This document shows, piece after piece, positions 56,083-64,000 of a stretch of DNA of 64,000 nucleotides (position 1 is its first letter; every line of letters begins with the position of its first letter). Made by a program: the position numbers and the translations under genes. The stretch is taken from positions 1,054,001-1,118,000 of the forward strand of contig NZ_CP149940.1 in NCBI RefSeq assembly GCF_037948395.1, written 5' to 3'. The notes beneath the pieces were generated by a model that saw only the letters and a program-made list of their open reading frames with translations, did no database searches and was not told the origin of the DNA. The DNA is from Serratia nevei (GTDB lineage Bacteria > Pseudomonadota > Gammaproteobacteria > Enterobacterales > Enterobacteriaceae).

Positions 56083-57303
56083 TTATTGCGCTTTATGCTC
56101 CATATTGGGCAGTAGCGCCGTGATAATGCCGATCAGCGGCAGGAAAGCACAGATTTGGTAGACCAGCTCGATACTGGTCAAATCGGCGACATAACCAAGA
56201 ACTGCCGCACCTAACCCACCCATACCGAAAGCAAAACCGAAGAATAAGCCGGAAACCATGCCGACTTTACCGGGGATCAGCTCCTGCGCATAGACCAGGA
56301 TGGCGGAGAACGCCGAGGCGAGAATAACCCCGATGATCACCGTCAAAATGCCGGTCCAATACAGGGATGCATAGGGTAAAACAAGGGTAAACGGTGCCGC
56401 ACCGAGAATGGAGCCCCAAATAACATATTTGCGCCCTATCTTGTCACCGAGAGGCCCGCCGATAATGGTGCCGGCCGCCACTGCGAACAGGAAGGCGAAC
56501 AGGTGAATCTGTGCATTCTGCACCGAAACGCCGAACTTATGTATCAGATAAAAGGTGTAATAGCTGCTGATGCTGGCAAGATAGAAGTATTTGGAGAAAA
56601 TCAGCACCAGCAGGATGCCCAGCGAGTAGGCAACGGTACGTTTTGGCAGCGGTTTCAGCAGCGACGGGCTTTTCGGCTGCCCTTTAGTTGCCCGGTGCTG
56701 ATGTTGATACCACTTGCTGACCTGCAGCAACACCACGATCGCCAGCAGCGCCGCCAGCGAGAACCAGGCGACGTTGCCCTTGCCGTAAGGCGCGATGATC
56801 AGCGCCGCCAGCAGCGGGCCGAGCGAGCTGCCGAAGTTGCCGCCGACCTGGAACAGCGACTGCGCCAGGCCGTGCCGACCGCCGGAGGCCATGCGCGCCA
56901 CGCGCGAGGATTCCGGGTGGAAGACCGATGAGCCGGTGCCCACCAGCGCCGCCGCCAGCAGCACCAGCGGGAAGGTGCTCGCTACCGACAGCAGCAGCAG
57001 GCCGGACAGGGTAAAGCCCATGCCGATCGGCAGCGAGTAAGGCTGCGGGTGTTTATCGGTGTAATAGCCAATCAGCGGCTGCAGCAGCGAGGCCGTCAGC
57101 TGATAGGTCAGGGTAATCATGCCGATCTGTACGAAGCTGAGGTGAAAATCGGCTTGCAGGATCGGGTAAATCGCCAGGATCAGCGACTGGATCATATCGT
57201 TGAGCAGGTGAGACACGCTGATGGCGCCAAGGATGGAGAAGGCGGTTCCCTTCACCGCGCTGCCCTTGGCGGGCGGCATCGCGCTTTGGCTACTGTCGGT
57301 CAT
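56083..57303 (-). CDS. fsr: Fosmidomycin resistance protein (MFS efflux)
   Basis: ATG 57303 is chosen by similarity to Fsr, giving 406 residues. Further upstream starts would add a cysteine-containing leader. It has twelve membrane segments and Fsr motifs (LGAISVSHLLNDMIQSLILA, GTGSSVFHPESSRVARMAS, GGPLGDKIGRKYVIWGSI). Confidence 0.95.
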   Translation of the reverse strand: MTDSSQSAMPPAKGSAVKGTAFSILGAISVSHLLNDMIQSLILAIYPILQADFHLSFVQIGMITLTYQLTASLLQPLIGYYTDKHPQPYSLPIGMGFTLSGLLLLSVASTFPLVLLAAALVGTGSSVFHPESSRVARMASGGRHGLAQSLFQVGGNFGSSLGPLLAALIIAPYGKGNVAWFSLAALLAIVVLLQVSKWYQHQHRATKGQPKSPSLLKPLPKRTVAYSLGILLVLIFSKYFYLASISSYYTFYLIHKFGVSVQNAQIHLFAFLFAVAAGTIIGGPLGDKIGRKYVIWGSILGAAPFTLVLPYASLYWTGILTVIIGVILASAFSAILVYAQELIPGKVGMVSGLFFGFAFGMGGLGAAVLGYVADLTSIELVYQICAFLPLIGIITALLPNMEHKAQ

Positions 57304-57481
57304 ATTATTATTAGCCTGATAAGTTGTTGAGCACAGAGATGACATCTTAGGCAGGACGCTCAATTTTTACCATATCTGAAATAATCAGACTCACATCGCA
57401 AAAATTTGAAATCAGCTGTCATTAATTCGCGCTACAATTTCGCCCTCATCATAAAAGCCATTTAATACACGGAGATCCGCC

Positions 57482-59134
57482 ATGCGCTTTTCGCTGAAAA
57501 CCACCGCATGCGCGTTGGCCGTTTCCCTGACGTTGCTGTCGGGGGCTGCCAGTGCCTGGGAAAAGGATAAGACCTACGCCATCACCATTCTGCACACCAA
57601 CGATCATCACGGTCACTTCTGGCAGAACGATCACGGCGAATACGGCCTGGGCGCGCAGAAAACGCTGGTGGACGGCATTCGTCAGGAAGTGGCGGCGCAG
57701 GGCGGCAGCCTGCTGCTGCTGTCGGGCGGCGATATCAACACCGGCGTGCCGGAATCGGACCTGCAGGACGCCGAGCCGGACTTCCGCGGCATGAACCTGG
57801 TGGGTTACGACGCGATGGCGATCGGCAACCACGAATTCGACAACCCGCTGAGCGTACTGCGCCAGCAGGAAAAATGGGCGACCTTCCCGCTGCTGTCCGC
57901 TAACATCTATCAGAAAAGCACCGGCCAGCGGCTGTTCAAGCCTTACGCCTTGTTCGACAAGCAGGGCATCAAGATCGCGGTGATCGGCCTGACGACCGAC
58001 GACACAGCCAAGATTGGCAATCCGGAATACTTCACCGACATGGAGTTCCGCGTGCCGGCGCAGGAAGCGAAGCAGGTGGTGGAGCAATTGCGCAAGGACG
58101 AGAAGCCGGACGTGATCATCGCCGCTACCCACATGGGGCACTATGACAACGGCGAGCACGGCTCCAACGCGCCGGGCGACGTGGAGATGGCGCGCAGCCT
58201 GCCGGCCGGGTATCTTGACATGATCGTCGGCGGCCACTCGCAGGATCCGGTGTGCATGGCCGGCGACAACCGTAAGCAGGTGGATTATGTGCCGGGCACG
58301 CCGTGCTCGCCGGATCGCCAGAACGGCACCTGGATCGTGCAGGCGCATGAGTGGGGCAAATACGTGGGCCGCGCCGACTTCGAATTCCGCAACGGTGAGC
58401 TGAAGCTGGTGCATTATCAGCTGATCCCGGTGAACCTGAAGAAGAAGGTGGAGAAGGCGGACGGCACCAGCGAGCGCGTGTATTACACCCAGCAGATCGC
58501 GGAAGATCCGACCATGATGAAGCTGCTGACGCCGTTCCAGGAGAAGGGCAAAGAGCAGCTGAGCGTGAAGATCGGCAGCGTTAACGGCAAGCTGGAGGGC
58601 GATCGCAGCAAGGTGCGCTTCGTGCAAACCAACCTGGCGCGGGTGATGTTGGCCGCGCAGAGGGAGCGCGCCGATGCTGACTTCGCGGTGATGAGCGGCG
58701 GTGGGGTGCGTGATTCCATTGAAAGCGGCGATATCACCTACAAAAACGTGCTCAAGGTACAGCCGTTCGGCAACACCCTGGTGCATGTCGATATGAAAGG
58801 CCGTGAGGTTGAGCAGTACCTGGCGGTAGTGGCCAACATGAAGCCGGATTCCGGTGCCTACGCCCAGTTCGCCAACGTCAGCCTGGTGGCGGACGGCAAG
58901 GGCGTCAGCGAGGTGAAGATCAACGGCCAGCCGCTGCAGGCGGATAAAACCTACCGCATGGCGACGCTGAACTTCAACGCGCTGGGCGGCGACGGCTATC
59001 CGAAGCTGGACGGGCTGCCGAGCTACGTCAACACCGGCTTTATCGATGCCGAGGTGCTCAAGCAGTACATCGAGAAACACTCGCCGCTGGATGCGGCGGC
59101 TTATGAACCGAAGGGCGAAATCGTTTATCGCTAA
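57482..59134 (+). CDS. ushA: Periplasmic UDP-sugar hydrolase / 5'-nucleotidase
   Basis: 550 residues with a signal peptide (cut near ASA-W). Metallophosphoesterase motifs: ILHTNDHHGHFW, GGDINTG, IGNHEFDNP, ATHMGHY and GGHSQDP. The C-terminal nucleotide-specificity domain follows. It degrades nucleotides and UDP-glucose outside the cell membrane. It is divergent from fsr. Confidence 0.98.
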   Translation: MRFSLKTTACALAVSLTLLSGAASAWEKDKTYAITILHTNDHHGHFWQNDHGEYGLGAQKTLVDGIRQEVAAQGGSLLLLSGGDINTGVPESDLQDAEPDFRGMNLVGYDAMAIGNHEFDNPLSVLRQQEKWATFPLLSANIYQKSTGQRLFKPYALFDKQGIKIAVIGLTTDDTAKIGNPEYFTDMEFRVPAQEAKQVVEQLRKDEKPDVIIAATHMGHYDNGEHGSNAPGDVEMARSLPAGYLDMIVGGHSQDPVCMAGDNRKQVDYVPGTPCSPDRQNGTWIVQAHEWGKYVGRADFEFRNGELKLVHYQLIPVNLKKKVEKADGTSERVYYTQQIAEDPTMMKLLTPFQEKGKEQLSVKIGSVNGKLEGDRSKVRFVQTNLARVMLAAQRERADADFAVMSGGGVRDSIESGDITYKNVLKVQPFGNTLVHVDMKGREVEQYLAVVANMKPDSGAYAQFANVSLVADGKGVSEVKINGQPLQADKTYRMATLNFNALGGDGYPKLDGLPSYVNTGFIDAEVLKQYIEKHSPLDAAAYEPKGEIVYR

Positions 59135-59283
59135 TCGCCACCGCAGCGGCCTGCTCCCCATGGGCGGGCCGCCTGTTTTCCCGCCGAAATCCTCCTTCAA
59201 ACGCACGCAAAAGTCGCCGCCGCCGCCTTCCAATGATAGCCTGAGCAACAATTTGGTTTTGATAACGCAAGCAGGGAGATGAC

Positions 59284-60750
59284 ATGTTGAAAACCGCAGG
59301 CTGGCTGCTGCCCGCCATCCTGGCTCTGGCGGGGTGTTCGTCATCCGGCCAACGCCATGAGCAAACGCTCAGCCAGGCGCTGGCGGCCATCGGCCAAGAC
59401 AAGGCGCTGGTTGGCGCGTCGAGCGGCGTGATGGTGCGTGATGCCGACAGCGGCACCGTGCTGTATCAGGCGCACGCGCAGCAGCGCCTGGCGCCGGCTT
59501 CCAACATGAAGATGTTCACTTCTCTGGCGGCGTTCGGCGTGCTGGGGGCGGATTACCGGTTTGAAACCCGGCTGCTGACCACCGGCGAGCAGCGCGGCGA
59601 CATCTTGCAGGGGGATCTCTATCTGCAGGGCAGCGGCGATCCGACGTTGCACCCTGACGATCTCGACACCTTCGCCGCCACGCTGGCGCAGCGCGGCATT
59701 CGCCATATTCATGGGCGGCTGATCCTGGACGCCAGCGCGTTCGATCAAACGCCCTTCGGCGCCGGCTGGAGCTGGGACGACGAACCCTTCGCTTTCGGCG
59801 CGCCGATCTCGGCGCTGAACTACGCCTTTACCCCCGGTGGCGATATCAACGTGGTGCGGGTGGACGTGCAGCCGGGGGCCCGCGCCGGTGCGCCAGGGCG
59901 GGTGGGTTTCTATCCCGCCAATGACGCGGTGACGCTGGTCAACCGCACCACCACCGGCGGCGACACCGCACTGACGTTCGATCGCCAGCCGGGCAGCAAC
60001 CGAATCGTGGTCAGCGGCACCATCGCCGCGCAGGCGGAGACCCGCTCGCGATTGATCACCGTCGATCAACCGGCCCGCGTGATCGGCGCCTTATTGCAAC
60101 ATACGCTGCGCGCGCACGGCATCACGCTGCGCGGTAACGCGGAAGAGGGCGTGACCCCTGCCGATGCCCGGTTGCTGGCCGAAAAAACCTCGCCGCCGCT
60201 CTCTCGCCTGGCCGTCACCTTCCTGAAGGTGTCCAACAACGGTTACGGCGAGGTACTGACCAAGGCGATGGGCCGCAAGACGCAGGGCAAGGGGGATTGG
60301 GCCGCCGGCCTGCAGGCGATCGGCCAGTTTGTGCAAAGCCAGGGCATCGCGGCCGGCGCGTACCGTCAGGTAGACGGTTCCGGGCTGTCACGCATGAACC
60401 AGATCACGGCGCAGCAGCTGACGACGCTGCTGCTGGCAGCCAGGAAACAGCCGTGGTTTGCCGCCTGGTATAATGCCTTGCCCATCGCGGGCCAGCCGGG
60501 GTTGCTGGTGGGCGGTACGCTGCAGAGCCGCATGGTGAAGACGGCGGCGGCGGGCCGCGCCCACGCCAAGAGCGGTTCCATGACCGGGGTCTCGTCGCTC
60601 AGCGGCTATGTCGACTCGGCGACCGGACGGCCGCTGGCGTTCGCCATCATCAGCAACAACTATCTGGTGCCCGGCGCGGAGGTGAAGGCGCTGGAGGACC
60701 GCCTGGTCGAGACGCTGGCGGCCTGTGACGCTACGGTGGTGTGCCGCTGA
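59284..60750 (+). CDS. D-alanyl-D-alanine carboxypeptidase/endopeptidase, PBP4-type lipoprotein
   Basis: 488 residues of the S13 family. Active-site motifs are S-x-x-K (PASNMKMF, about 70), S-x-N (VSNNGYGE, about 317) and K-S-G (HAKSGSMTGV, about 423). The signal ends in LALAGC, a lipobox, so the enzyme is probably a lipoprotein, unlike the soluble E. coli DacB. The active-site spacing also fits DacC/PBP4a-like enzymes. It trims or cuts peptidoglycan cross-links. Confidence 0.9.
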   Translation: MLKTAGWLLPAILALAGCSSSGQRHEQTLSQALAAIGQDKALVGASSGVMVRDADSGTVLYQAHAQQRLAPASNMKMFTSLAAFGVLGADYRFETRLLTTGEQRGDILQGDLYLQGSGDPTLHPDDLDTFAATLAQRGIRHIHGRLILDASAFDQTPFGAGWSWDDEPFAFGAPISALNYAFTPGGDINVVRVDVQPGARAGAPGRVGFYPANDAVTLVNRTTTGGDTALTFDRQPGSNRIVVSGTIAAQAETRSRLITVDQPARVIGALLQHTLRAHGITLRGNAEEGVTPADARLLAEKTSPPLSRLAVTFLKVSNNGYGEVLTKAMGRKTQGKGDWAAGLQAIGQFVQSQGIAAGAYRQVDGSGLSRMNQITAQQLTTLLLAARKQPWFAAWYNALPIAGQPGLLVGGTLQSRMVKTAAAGRAHAKSGSMTGVSSLSGYVDSATGRPLAFAIISNNYLVPGAEVKALEDRLVETLAACDATVVCR

Positions 60751-60760
60751 GCGCGCGGCG

Positions 60761-61240
60761 TCAGTCGCGCTTGGCGATGTCGGCGAAGCTGCCGGCCAGC
60801 AGGCGGCACAGATCGGCGGCGGCCAGCTCGATGTCCAGCCCGCGTTTGCCGCCGGAAACGTAGATGGTGGCGAACGCTTGCGCCGGGCTGTCGATCACCG
60901 TCGGCAGCCGTTTTTTCTGCCCCAGCGGGCTAATGCCGCCCACCAGATACCCGGTGACGCGCTGCGCCAGCTGCGGATCGGCCATCTCGGCCTTTTTGGC
61001 GCCGAGGGCGCGGGCGACCTTTTTCAGATCCAGCTGGGTGGCGACCGGCGTGACCGCCACCGCCAGGTGTTTGGCGTCGCCGTTCAGCGCCACCAGCAAG
61101 GTTTTGTAAACCCGATCGGCATCCAGCCCCAGCTTTCTCACCGCTTCGTCGCCGAAATTAGTTTCGTCGCTGTCGTGGTGATACGGATGAAGGGTAAAGG
61201 TGACCTTTTGTTTTTCGAGCAGAACGACTGCGGGCGTCAT
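60761..61240 (-). CDS. ybaK: Cys-tRNA(Pro)/Cys-tRNA(Cys) deacylase YbaK
   Basis: 159 residues of the YbaK/ProRS-editing family: [61 protein letters not shown]. It hydrolyses mischarged Cys-tRNA(Pro). Confidence 0.96.
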   Translation of the reverse strand: MTPAVVLLEKQKVTFTLHPYHHDSDETNFGDEAVRKLGLDADRVYKTLLVALNGDAKHLAVAVTPVATQLDLKKVARALGAKKAEMADPQLAQRVTGYLVGGISPLGQKKRLPTVIDSPAQAFATIYVSGGKRGLDIELAAADLCRLLAGSFADIAKRD

Positions 61241-61346
61241 GATGTGTTGTCCAGAATGCCCCCTGCGGGGGAAGGGTGATAACCAGCTTTAAAAATACAA
61301 AAATCCGACCTGCCCGGCAACCTGAGCGGCTGTTACATAAAGCGGG

Positions 61347-61376
61347 TTGCCAAGATATTCACCGGGTTGCTACCCT
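61347..61376 (+). promoter_or_regulatory. Probable chiX promoter
   Basis: TTGCCA at 61347-61352 and TACCCT at 61371-61376 with 18 bp between, placing the start near 61384-61387. Confidence 0.5.
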
Positions 61377-61385
61377 GTTTACTGT

Positions 61386-61470
61386 AACCGTTAACACGGT
61401 TGCTATGCGTATAACTAGAATACAAGAAATTCCTCTTTGACTGGCCAATAGCGATATTGGCCTCTTTTTT
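61386..61470 (+). ncRNA. chiX: Small RNA ChiX (MicM)
   Basis: The 3' half (GAAATTCCTCTTTGAC, then GGCCAATAGCGATATTGGCC and a T run) is almost identical to E. coli ChiX, and the locus between ybaK and ybaP is the same. A 5' hairpin (ACCGTTAACACGGT) replaces the E. coli one. ChiX base-pairs with the chitoporin mRNA (chiP) through the CCUCUUUG region and silences chitooligosaccharide uptake until chitobiose operon mRNA titrates it. The terminator T run touches the ybaP stop codon. Confidence 0.92.
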
Positions 61471-62275
61471 AGCCCTGCGGCTGCAGCATCGCCGGCAGGT
61501 TATCCTCGCCGTACAGGTGCAATGCGCCAACCGCCACCACATAGTCCCCGGCCGGCAGCGCCTCCAACTGACGCCGCCAGTCGCGATTGCGCTGATGCAT
61601 CAGCACGTCGTACAGCCCGGCGCTGAAGGTGGCGGGCAGGGTGTCCAGCGTGCCGCGCGGTTTGGCGTCCAGCCACCAGCTCACCATGGTTTGCAGCAGC
61701 CGCGCGTTGGTGTGCCAGTGCTCCAGCGTATCGCGCAGCAGCGCAATGCCACCTTCCGGCAGCTGTTCCAGCATCGCCAGCTGCTGCTGCGCCCCTTCCA
61801 GCTCGATCACCGGTTTGTCCTGCGCCCGGGCGGCCTGCAGCAGCTGATAGTCCACGCCGTACTCTGCCCGCAGCCCCAGACGCTGAGCCTGGCGCGCCTG
61901 CATCATCAGCGCGACCTGCCAGCCGGGCAGGGTGGCGAAGGCGTCTGGATCGGCGCCAAGCTCATGGCACAGCGCCAGCAGCCGTTGATATTCTTCGGCG
62001 GACAGGCGCTGTTCCAGCGCCGGCTGCAGCTCGGCGTGGTCGAAAGGCGAGGCGGAATCGGTGATATCGGCTTCGACGATCAGCGCGTCGGCCTGTTGCA
62101 GCCGGGCGGCCAGCCGGGGCGGCAACGGCGACATATCGACGGTGCCCATATGGATGCTGCCCACCAGATGCAGCCGACGATCGCCCGGCAGAGTGATGTC
62201 CAACGCCGGATAAGCGTAACGTTTGGGCGAGATCAGGCCGAGAAAGGCGGCGAGGCGGCGTAACAGTTGACCCAT
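61469..62275 (-). CDS. ybaP: TraB/GumN-family protein YbaP
   Basis: ATG 62275 has CAGGAG upstream and matches the E. coli start region, giving 268 residues. Family motifs: HLVGSIHMGTVDM with the GxxH near the start, ADALIVEADI, and VAVGALHLYGEDNLP with the second GxxH near the end. TraB/GumN proteins are thought to be metal-dependent hydrolases. The function here is unproven. Confidence 0.93.
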   Translation of the reverse strand: MGQLLRRLAAFLGLISPKRYAYPALDITLPGDRRLHLVGSIHMGTVDMSPLPPRLAARLQQADALIVEADITDSASPFDHAELQPALEQRLSAEEYQRLLALCHELGADPDAFATLPGWQVALMMQARQAQRLGLRAEYGVDYQLLQAARAQDKPVIELEGAQQQLAMLEQLPEGGIALLRDTLEHWHTNARLLQTMVSWWLDAKPRGTLDTLPATFSAGLYDVLMHQRNRDWRRQLEALPAGDYVVAVGALHLYGEDNLPAMLQPQG

Positions 62276-62408
62276 ACGGCGTGGCTCCTGAATAACGGGT
62301 GCGCGTTTCAGCATGAAAGGCGAGGGAAAATCGTCATTCATGCTAAACGCTATCCGCCGCGCAGGAAAGCCCGGAAAACAGCGGGGCGCCATGACGGCGC
62401 CCCGGCGA

Positions 62409-64000
62409 TCACTTCCTGGGTTTAAAACGCAGCAGCCGGTTGGCGTTGCTGACTACGGTAATCGACGACAGCGCCATCGCCGCGCCCGCCACTACCGGGC
62501 TGAGCAGCGTGCCGGTCAGCGGATAGAGCACGCCGGCGGCGATCGGGATACCCAGCGTATTGTAGATAAAGGCGCCGAACAGGTTCTGCTTCATGTTGCG
62601 CAGCGTGGCCTTCGACAGCGCTACCGCATCCGCCACGCCGTGCAGGCTGTGGCGCATCAGGGTGATGGCGGCGGTCTCGATGGCGATGTCGCTGCCGCCG
62701 CCCATCGCGATGCCCACGTCGGCCTGCGCCAGCGCCGGGGCGTCGTTGATGCCGTCGCCGACCATCGCCACGCGCTGGCCTTGCGCCTGCAACTGCTTGA
62801 TCGCCGCCGCTTTGCCGTCCGGCAGCACCCCGGCAATCACCCGATCGATGCCGGCCTCTTTGGCGATGGCGTTGGCGGTCACCGGGTTGTCGCCGGTCAG
62901 CATCACCAGCTGATAGCCCTGCTGGTGCAGGCGCTGCAGCGCCGCGACGCTGTCCTCGCGCAGCGGATCGCGAATGGCGAACAGTGCGGCCGGTTTACCG
63001 TTAACGGCCAGCAGCACCGGCGTCACGCCGCGTTCGGCCTGGGCGCGCATCGGCGCTTCCAGTTCGGCGGTCGCAACCTGATGCTGCTCCAGCATCGCGG
63101 CGTTGCCCAGCAGCACCGGCATGCCGTCGATCTCCCCGCTGACGCCGGCGCCGCGCAGGGTGCGGAACTGCGCGACCTGCGGCAGCGTTTGCCCGGCGGC
63201 GCGTTCCATGATGGCGCGCGCCAGCGGGTGGTTGGAGCCTTGCTCCAGCGCGGCGGCCCAGCCGATCGCCTGCTGCTCGCTGACCTGATTGAAGGTCAGG
63301 ACCTCCACCACCTGCGGTTTCCCTTCGGTCAGGGTGCCGGTTTTGTCGAACACCAGGGTGTCCAGCTGGCTGGCCTGCTGCAGGGCGTCGGCGTCGCGTA
63401 CCAGCACGCCGAACTCCGCCGCGCGGCCGACGCCGGAGATGATCGACATCGGCGTCGCCAATCCCAAGGCGCACGGACAGGCGATGATCAGCACCGTGGT
63501 GGCGATCACCAGCGTGTAGACCAGCTGCGGCTGCGGGCCGAAGAAGTACCACATCGCCGCGCTGAACAGGGCGATCGCCACCACCGCCGGCACGAACACC
63601 GCCGAGACGCGGTCGGCCAGTTGGCCGATCGCCGGTTTACTGCTCTGCGCCTGGCGCACCAGTTTGATGATGCGCGCCAGCGTGGTTTGGCTGCCGATGG
63701 CGGCGGCGCGGAACAGCACGCTGCCGTCATCGACCACCGTCCCGGCATGCACCGTGTCACCGGCACCTTTCTGCTGCGGCACCGCTTCGCCGGTCAGCAT
63801 CGCTTCATCGAGCCAGACTTCACCCTGCACGATTTCACCGTCGACCGGCACGCGATCGCCGGTGGTCAGCCGCAGCGTCATGCCGAGCTGCACCTCCGCC
63901 AGCGGAATATCGCGCTCGCCGTCGTCGGTTACCAACCGCGCGGTAGGCGGCGTCAGATCCAGCAACCGCTCCAGCGCCTGCGAAGAACGCTGACGGGCGC
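62409..64000 (-). CDS. copA: Copper-exporting P-type ATPase CopA (N-terminus outside window)
   Basis: The visible 530 residues contain the A-domain (MLTGEAVPQ), the metal-site CPCALG in the membrane, the phosphorylation loop DKTGT, the HP locus [14 protein letters not shown] and two C-terminal helices. The frame stays open to position 64000, where the N-terminal metal-binding domains would follow. It exports Cu(I). Confidence 0.96.
   Translation of the reverse strand, partial: ARQRSSQALERLLDLTPPTARLVTDDGERDIPLAEVQLGMTLRLTTGDRVPVDGEIVQGEVWLDEAMLTGEAVPQQKGAGDTVHAGTVVDDGSVLFRAAAIGSQTTLARIIKLVRQAQSSKPAIGQLADRVSAVFVPAVVAIALFSAAMWYFFGPQPQLVYTLVIATTVLIIACPCALGLATPMSIISGVGRAAEFGVLVRDADALQQASQLDTLVFDKTGTLTEGKPQVVEVLTFNQVSEQQAIGWAAALEQGSNHPLARAIMERAAGQTLPQVAQFRTLRGAGVSGEIDGMPVLLGNAAMLEQHQVATAELEAPMRAQAERGVTPVLLAVNGKPAALFAIRDPLREDSVAALQRLHQQGYQLVMLTGDNPVTANAIAKEAGIDRVIAGVLPDGKAAAIKQLQAQGQRVAMVGDGINDAPALAQADVGIAMGGGSDIAIETAAITLMRHSLHGVADAVALSKATLRNMKQNLFGAFIYNTLGIPIAAGVLYPLTGTLLSPVVAGAAMALSSITVVSNANRLLRFKPRK

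Noticed and set aside
57449..59344. Long ORF (631 aa) antisense to ushA
   Set aside because: Same reason: low-complexity His/Leu/Arg-rich shadow of a certain gene.

Overview
The window reads as a chromosomal segment of an enterobacterium of the Serratia type (S. marcescens group most likely). The evidence is a GC-rich backbone, the E. coli-like gene order ybaZ-ffs / hha-tomB / acrBA-acrR-mscK-priC-ybaN-apt-dnaX-ybaB-recR-htpG-adk-hemH-gsk-ybaL-fsr-ushA-ybaK-ybaP-copA, and the extra presence of a type II secretion operon beside a multidomain chitin-active LPMO (GbpA type). No database search was possible. Names rest on motif recognition, length and synteny.

Region 1 (1-441): the 5' part of ybaZ on the minus strand, then ffs (4.5S RNA of the signal recognition particle) with a good promoter. 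Region 2 (441-10013): a 9.6 kb AT-rich integrative element inserted into the 3' end of ffs. It encodes a tyrosine integrase, a serine recombinase, a YdiV-like degenerate EAL protein, a possible H-NS-like protein, an HNH-type zinc protein, an HExxH protein, small membrane/secreted proteins and a DUF2188 protein. Its architecture is very unusual. Besides attL and attR it holds a complete attP in inverted orientation at about 1794-1809. This splits the element into an integrase module bounded by perfect 141-bp inverted repeats and a cargo module bounded by perfect 130-bp inverted repeats. The palindrome AGTACT occurs about 30 times in the element and about twice in the other 54 kb (counted by eye).

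Region 3 (10014-25640): two membrane-anchored winged-helix regulators and a FidL-like protein, then gspC-D-E-F-G-H-I-J-K-L-M-O with a pilotin gene on the opposite strand, the probable substrate GbpA and a cytochrome b561. Region 4 (25641-30490): hha-tomB, then a zinc-starvation cluster. An ABC metal importer and the zinc-free ribosomal proteins L31B/L36B are each preceded by a Zur-box-like palindrome. Region 5 (30584-40524): the acrAB efflux pump with acrR and its operator, a DsrE-like protein, mscK, rsmS and priC.

Region 6 (40659-54088): ybaN, an ERIC repeat, apt, dnaX with its programmed frameshift signal, ybaB-recR, htpG with a sigma-32 promoter, adk, a glycerate-utilisation set (CdaR-type regulator, GntP permease, glycerate kinase), hemH and gsk. 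Region 7 (54146-64000): ybaL, fsr, ushA, a PBP4-type lipoprotein, ybaK, the sRNA ChiX, ybaP and the start-truncated copA. ChiX and GbpA connect two parts of the window to chitin metabolism.
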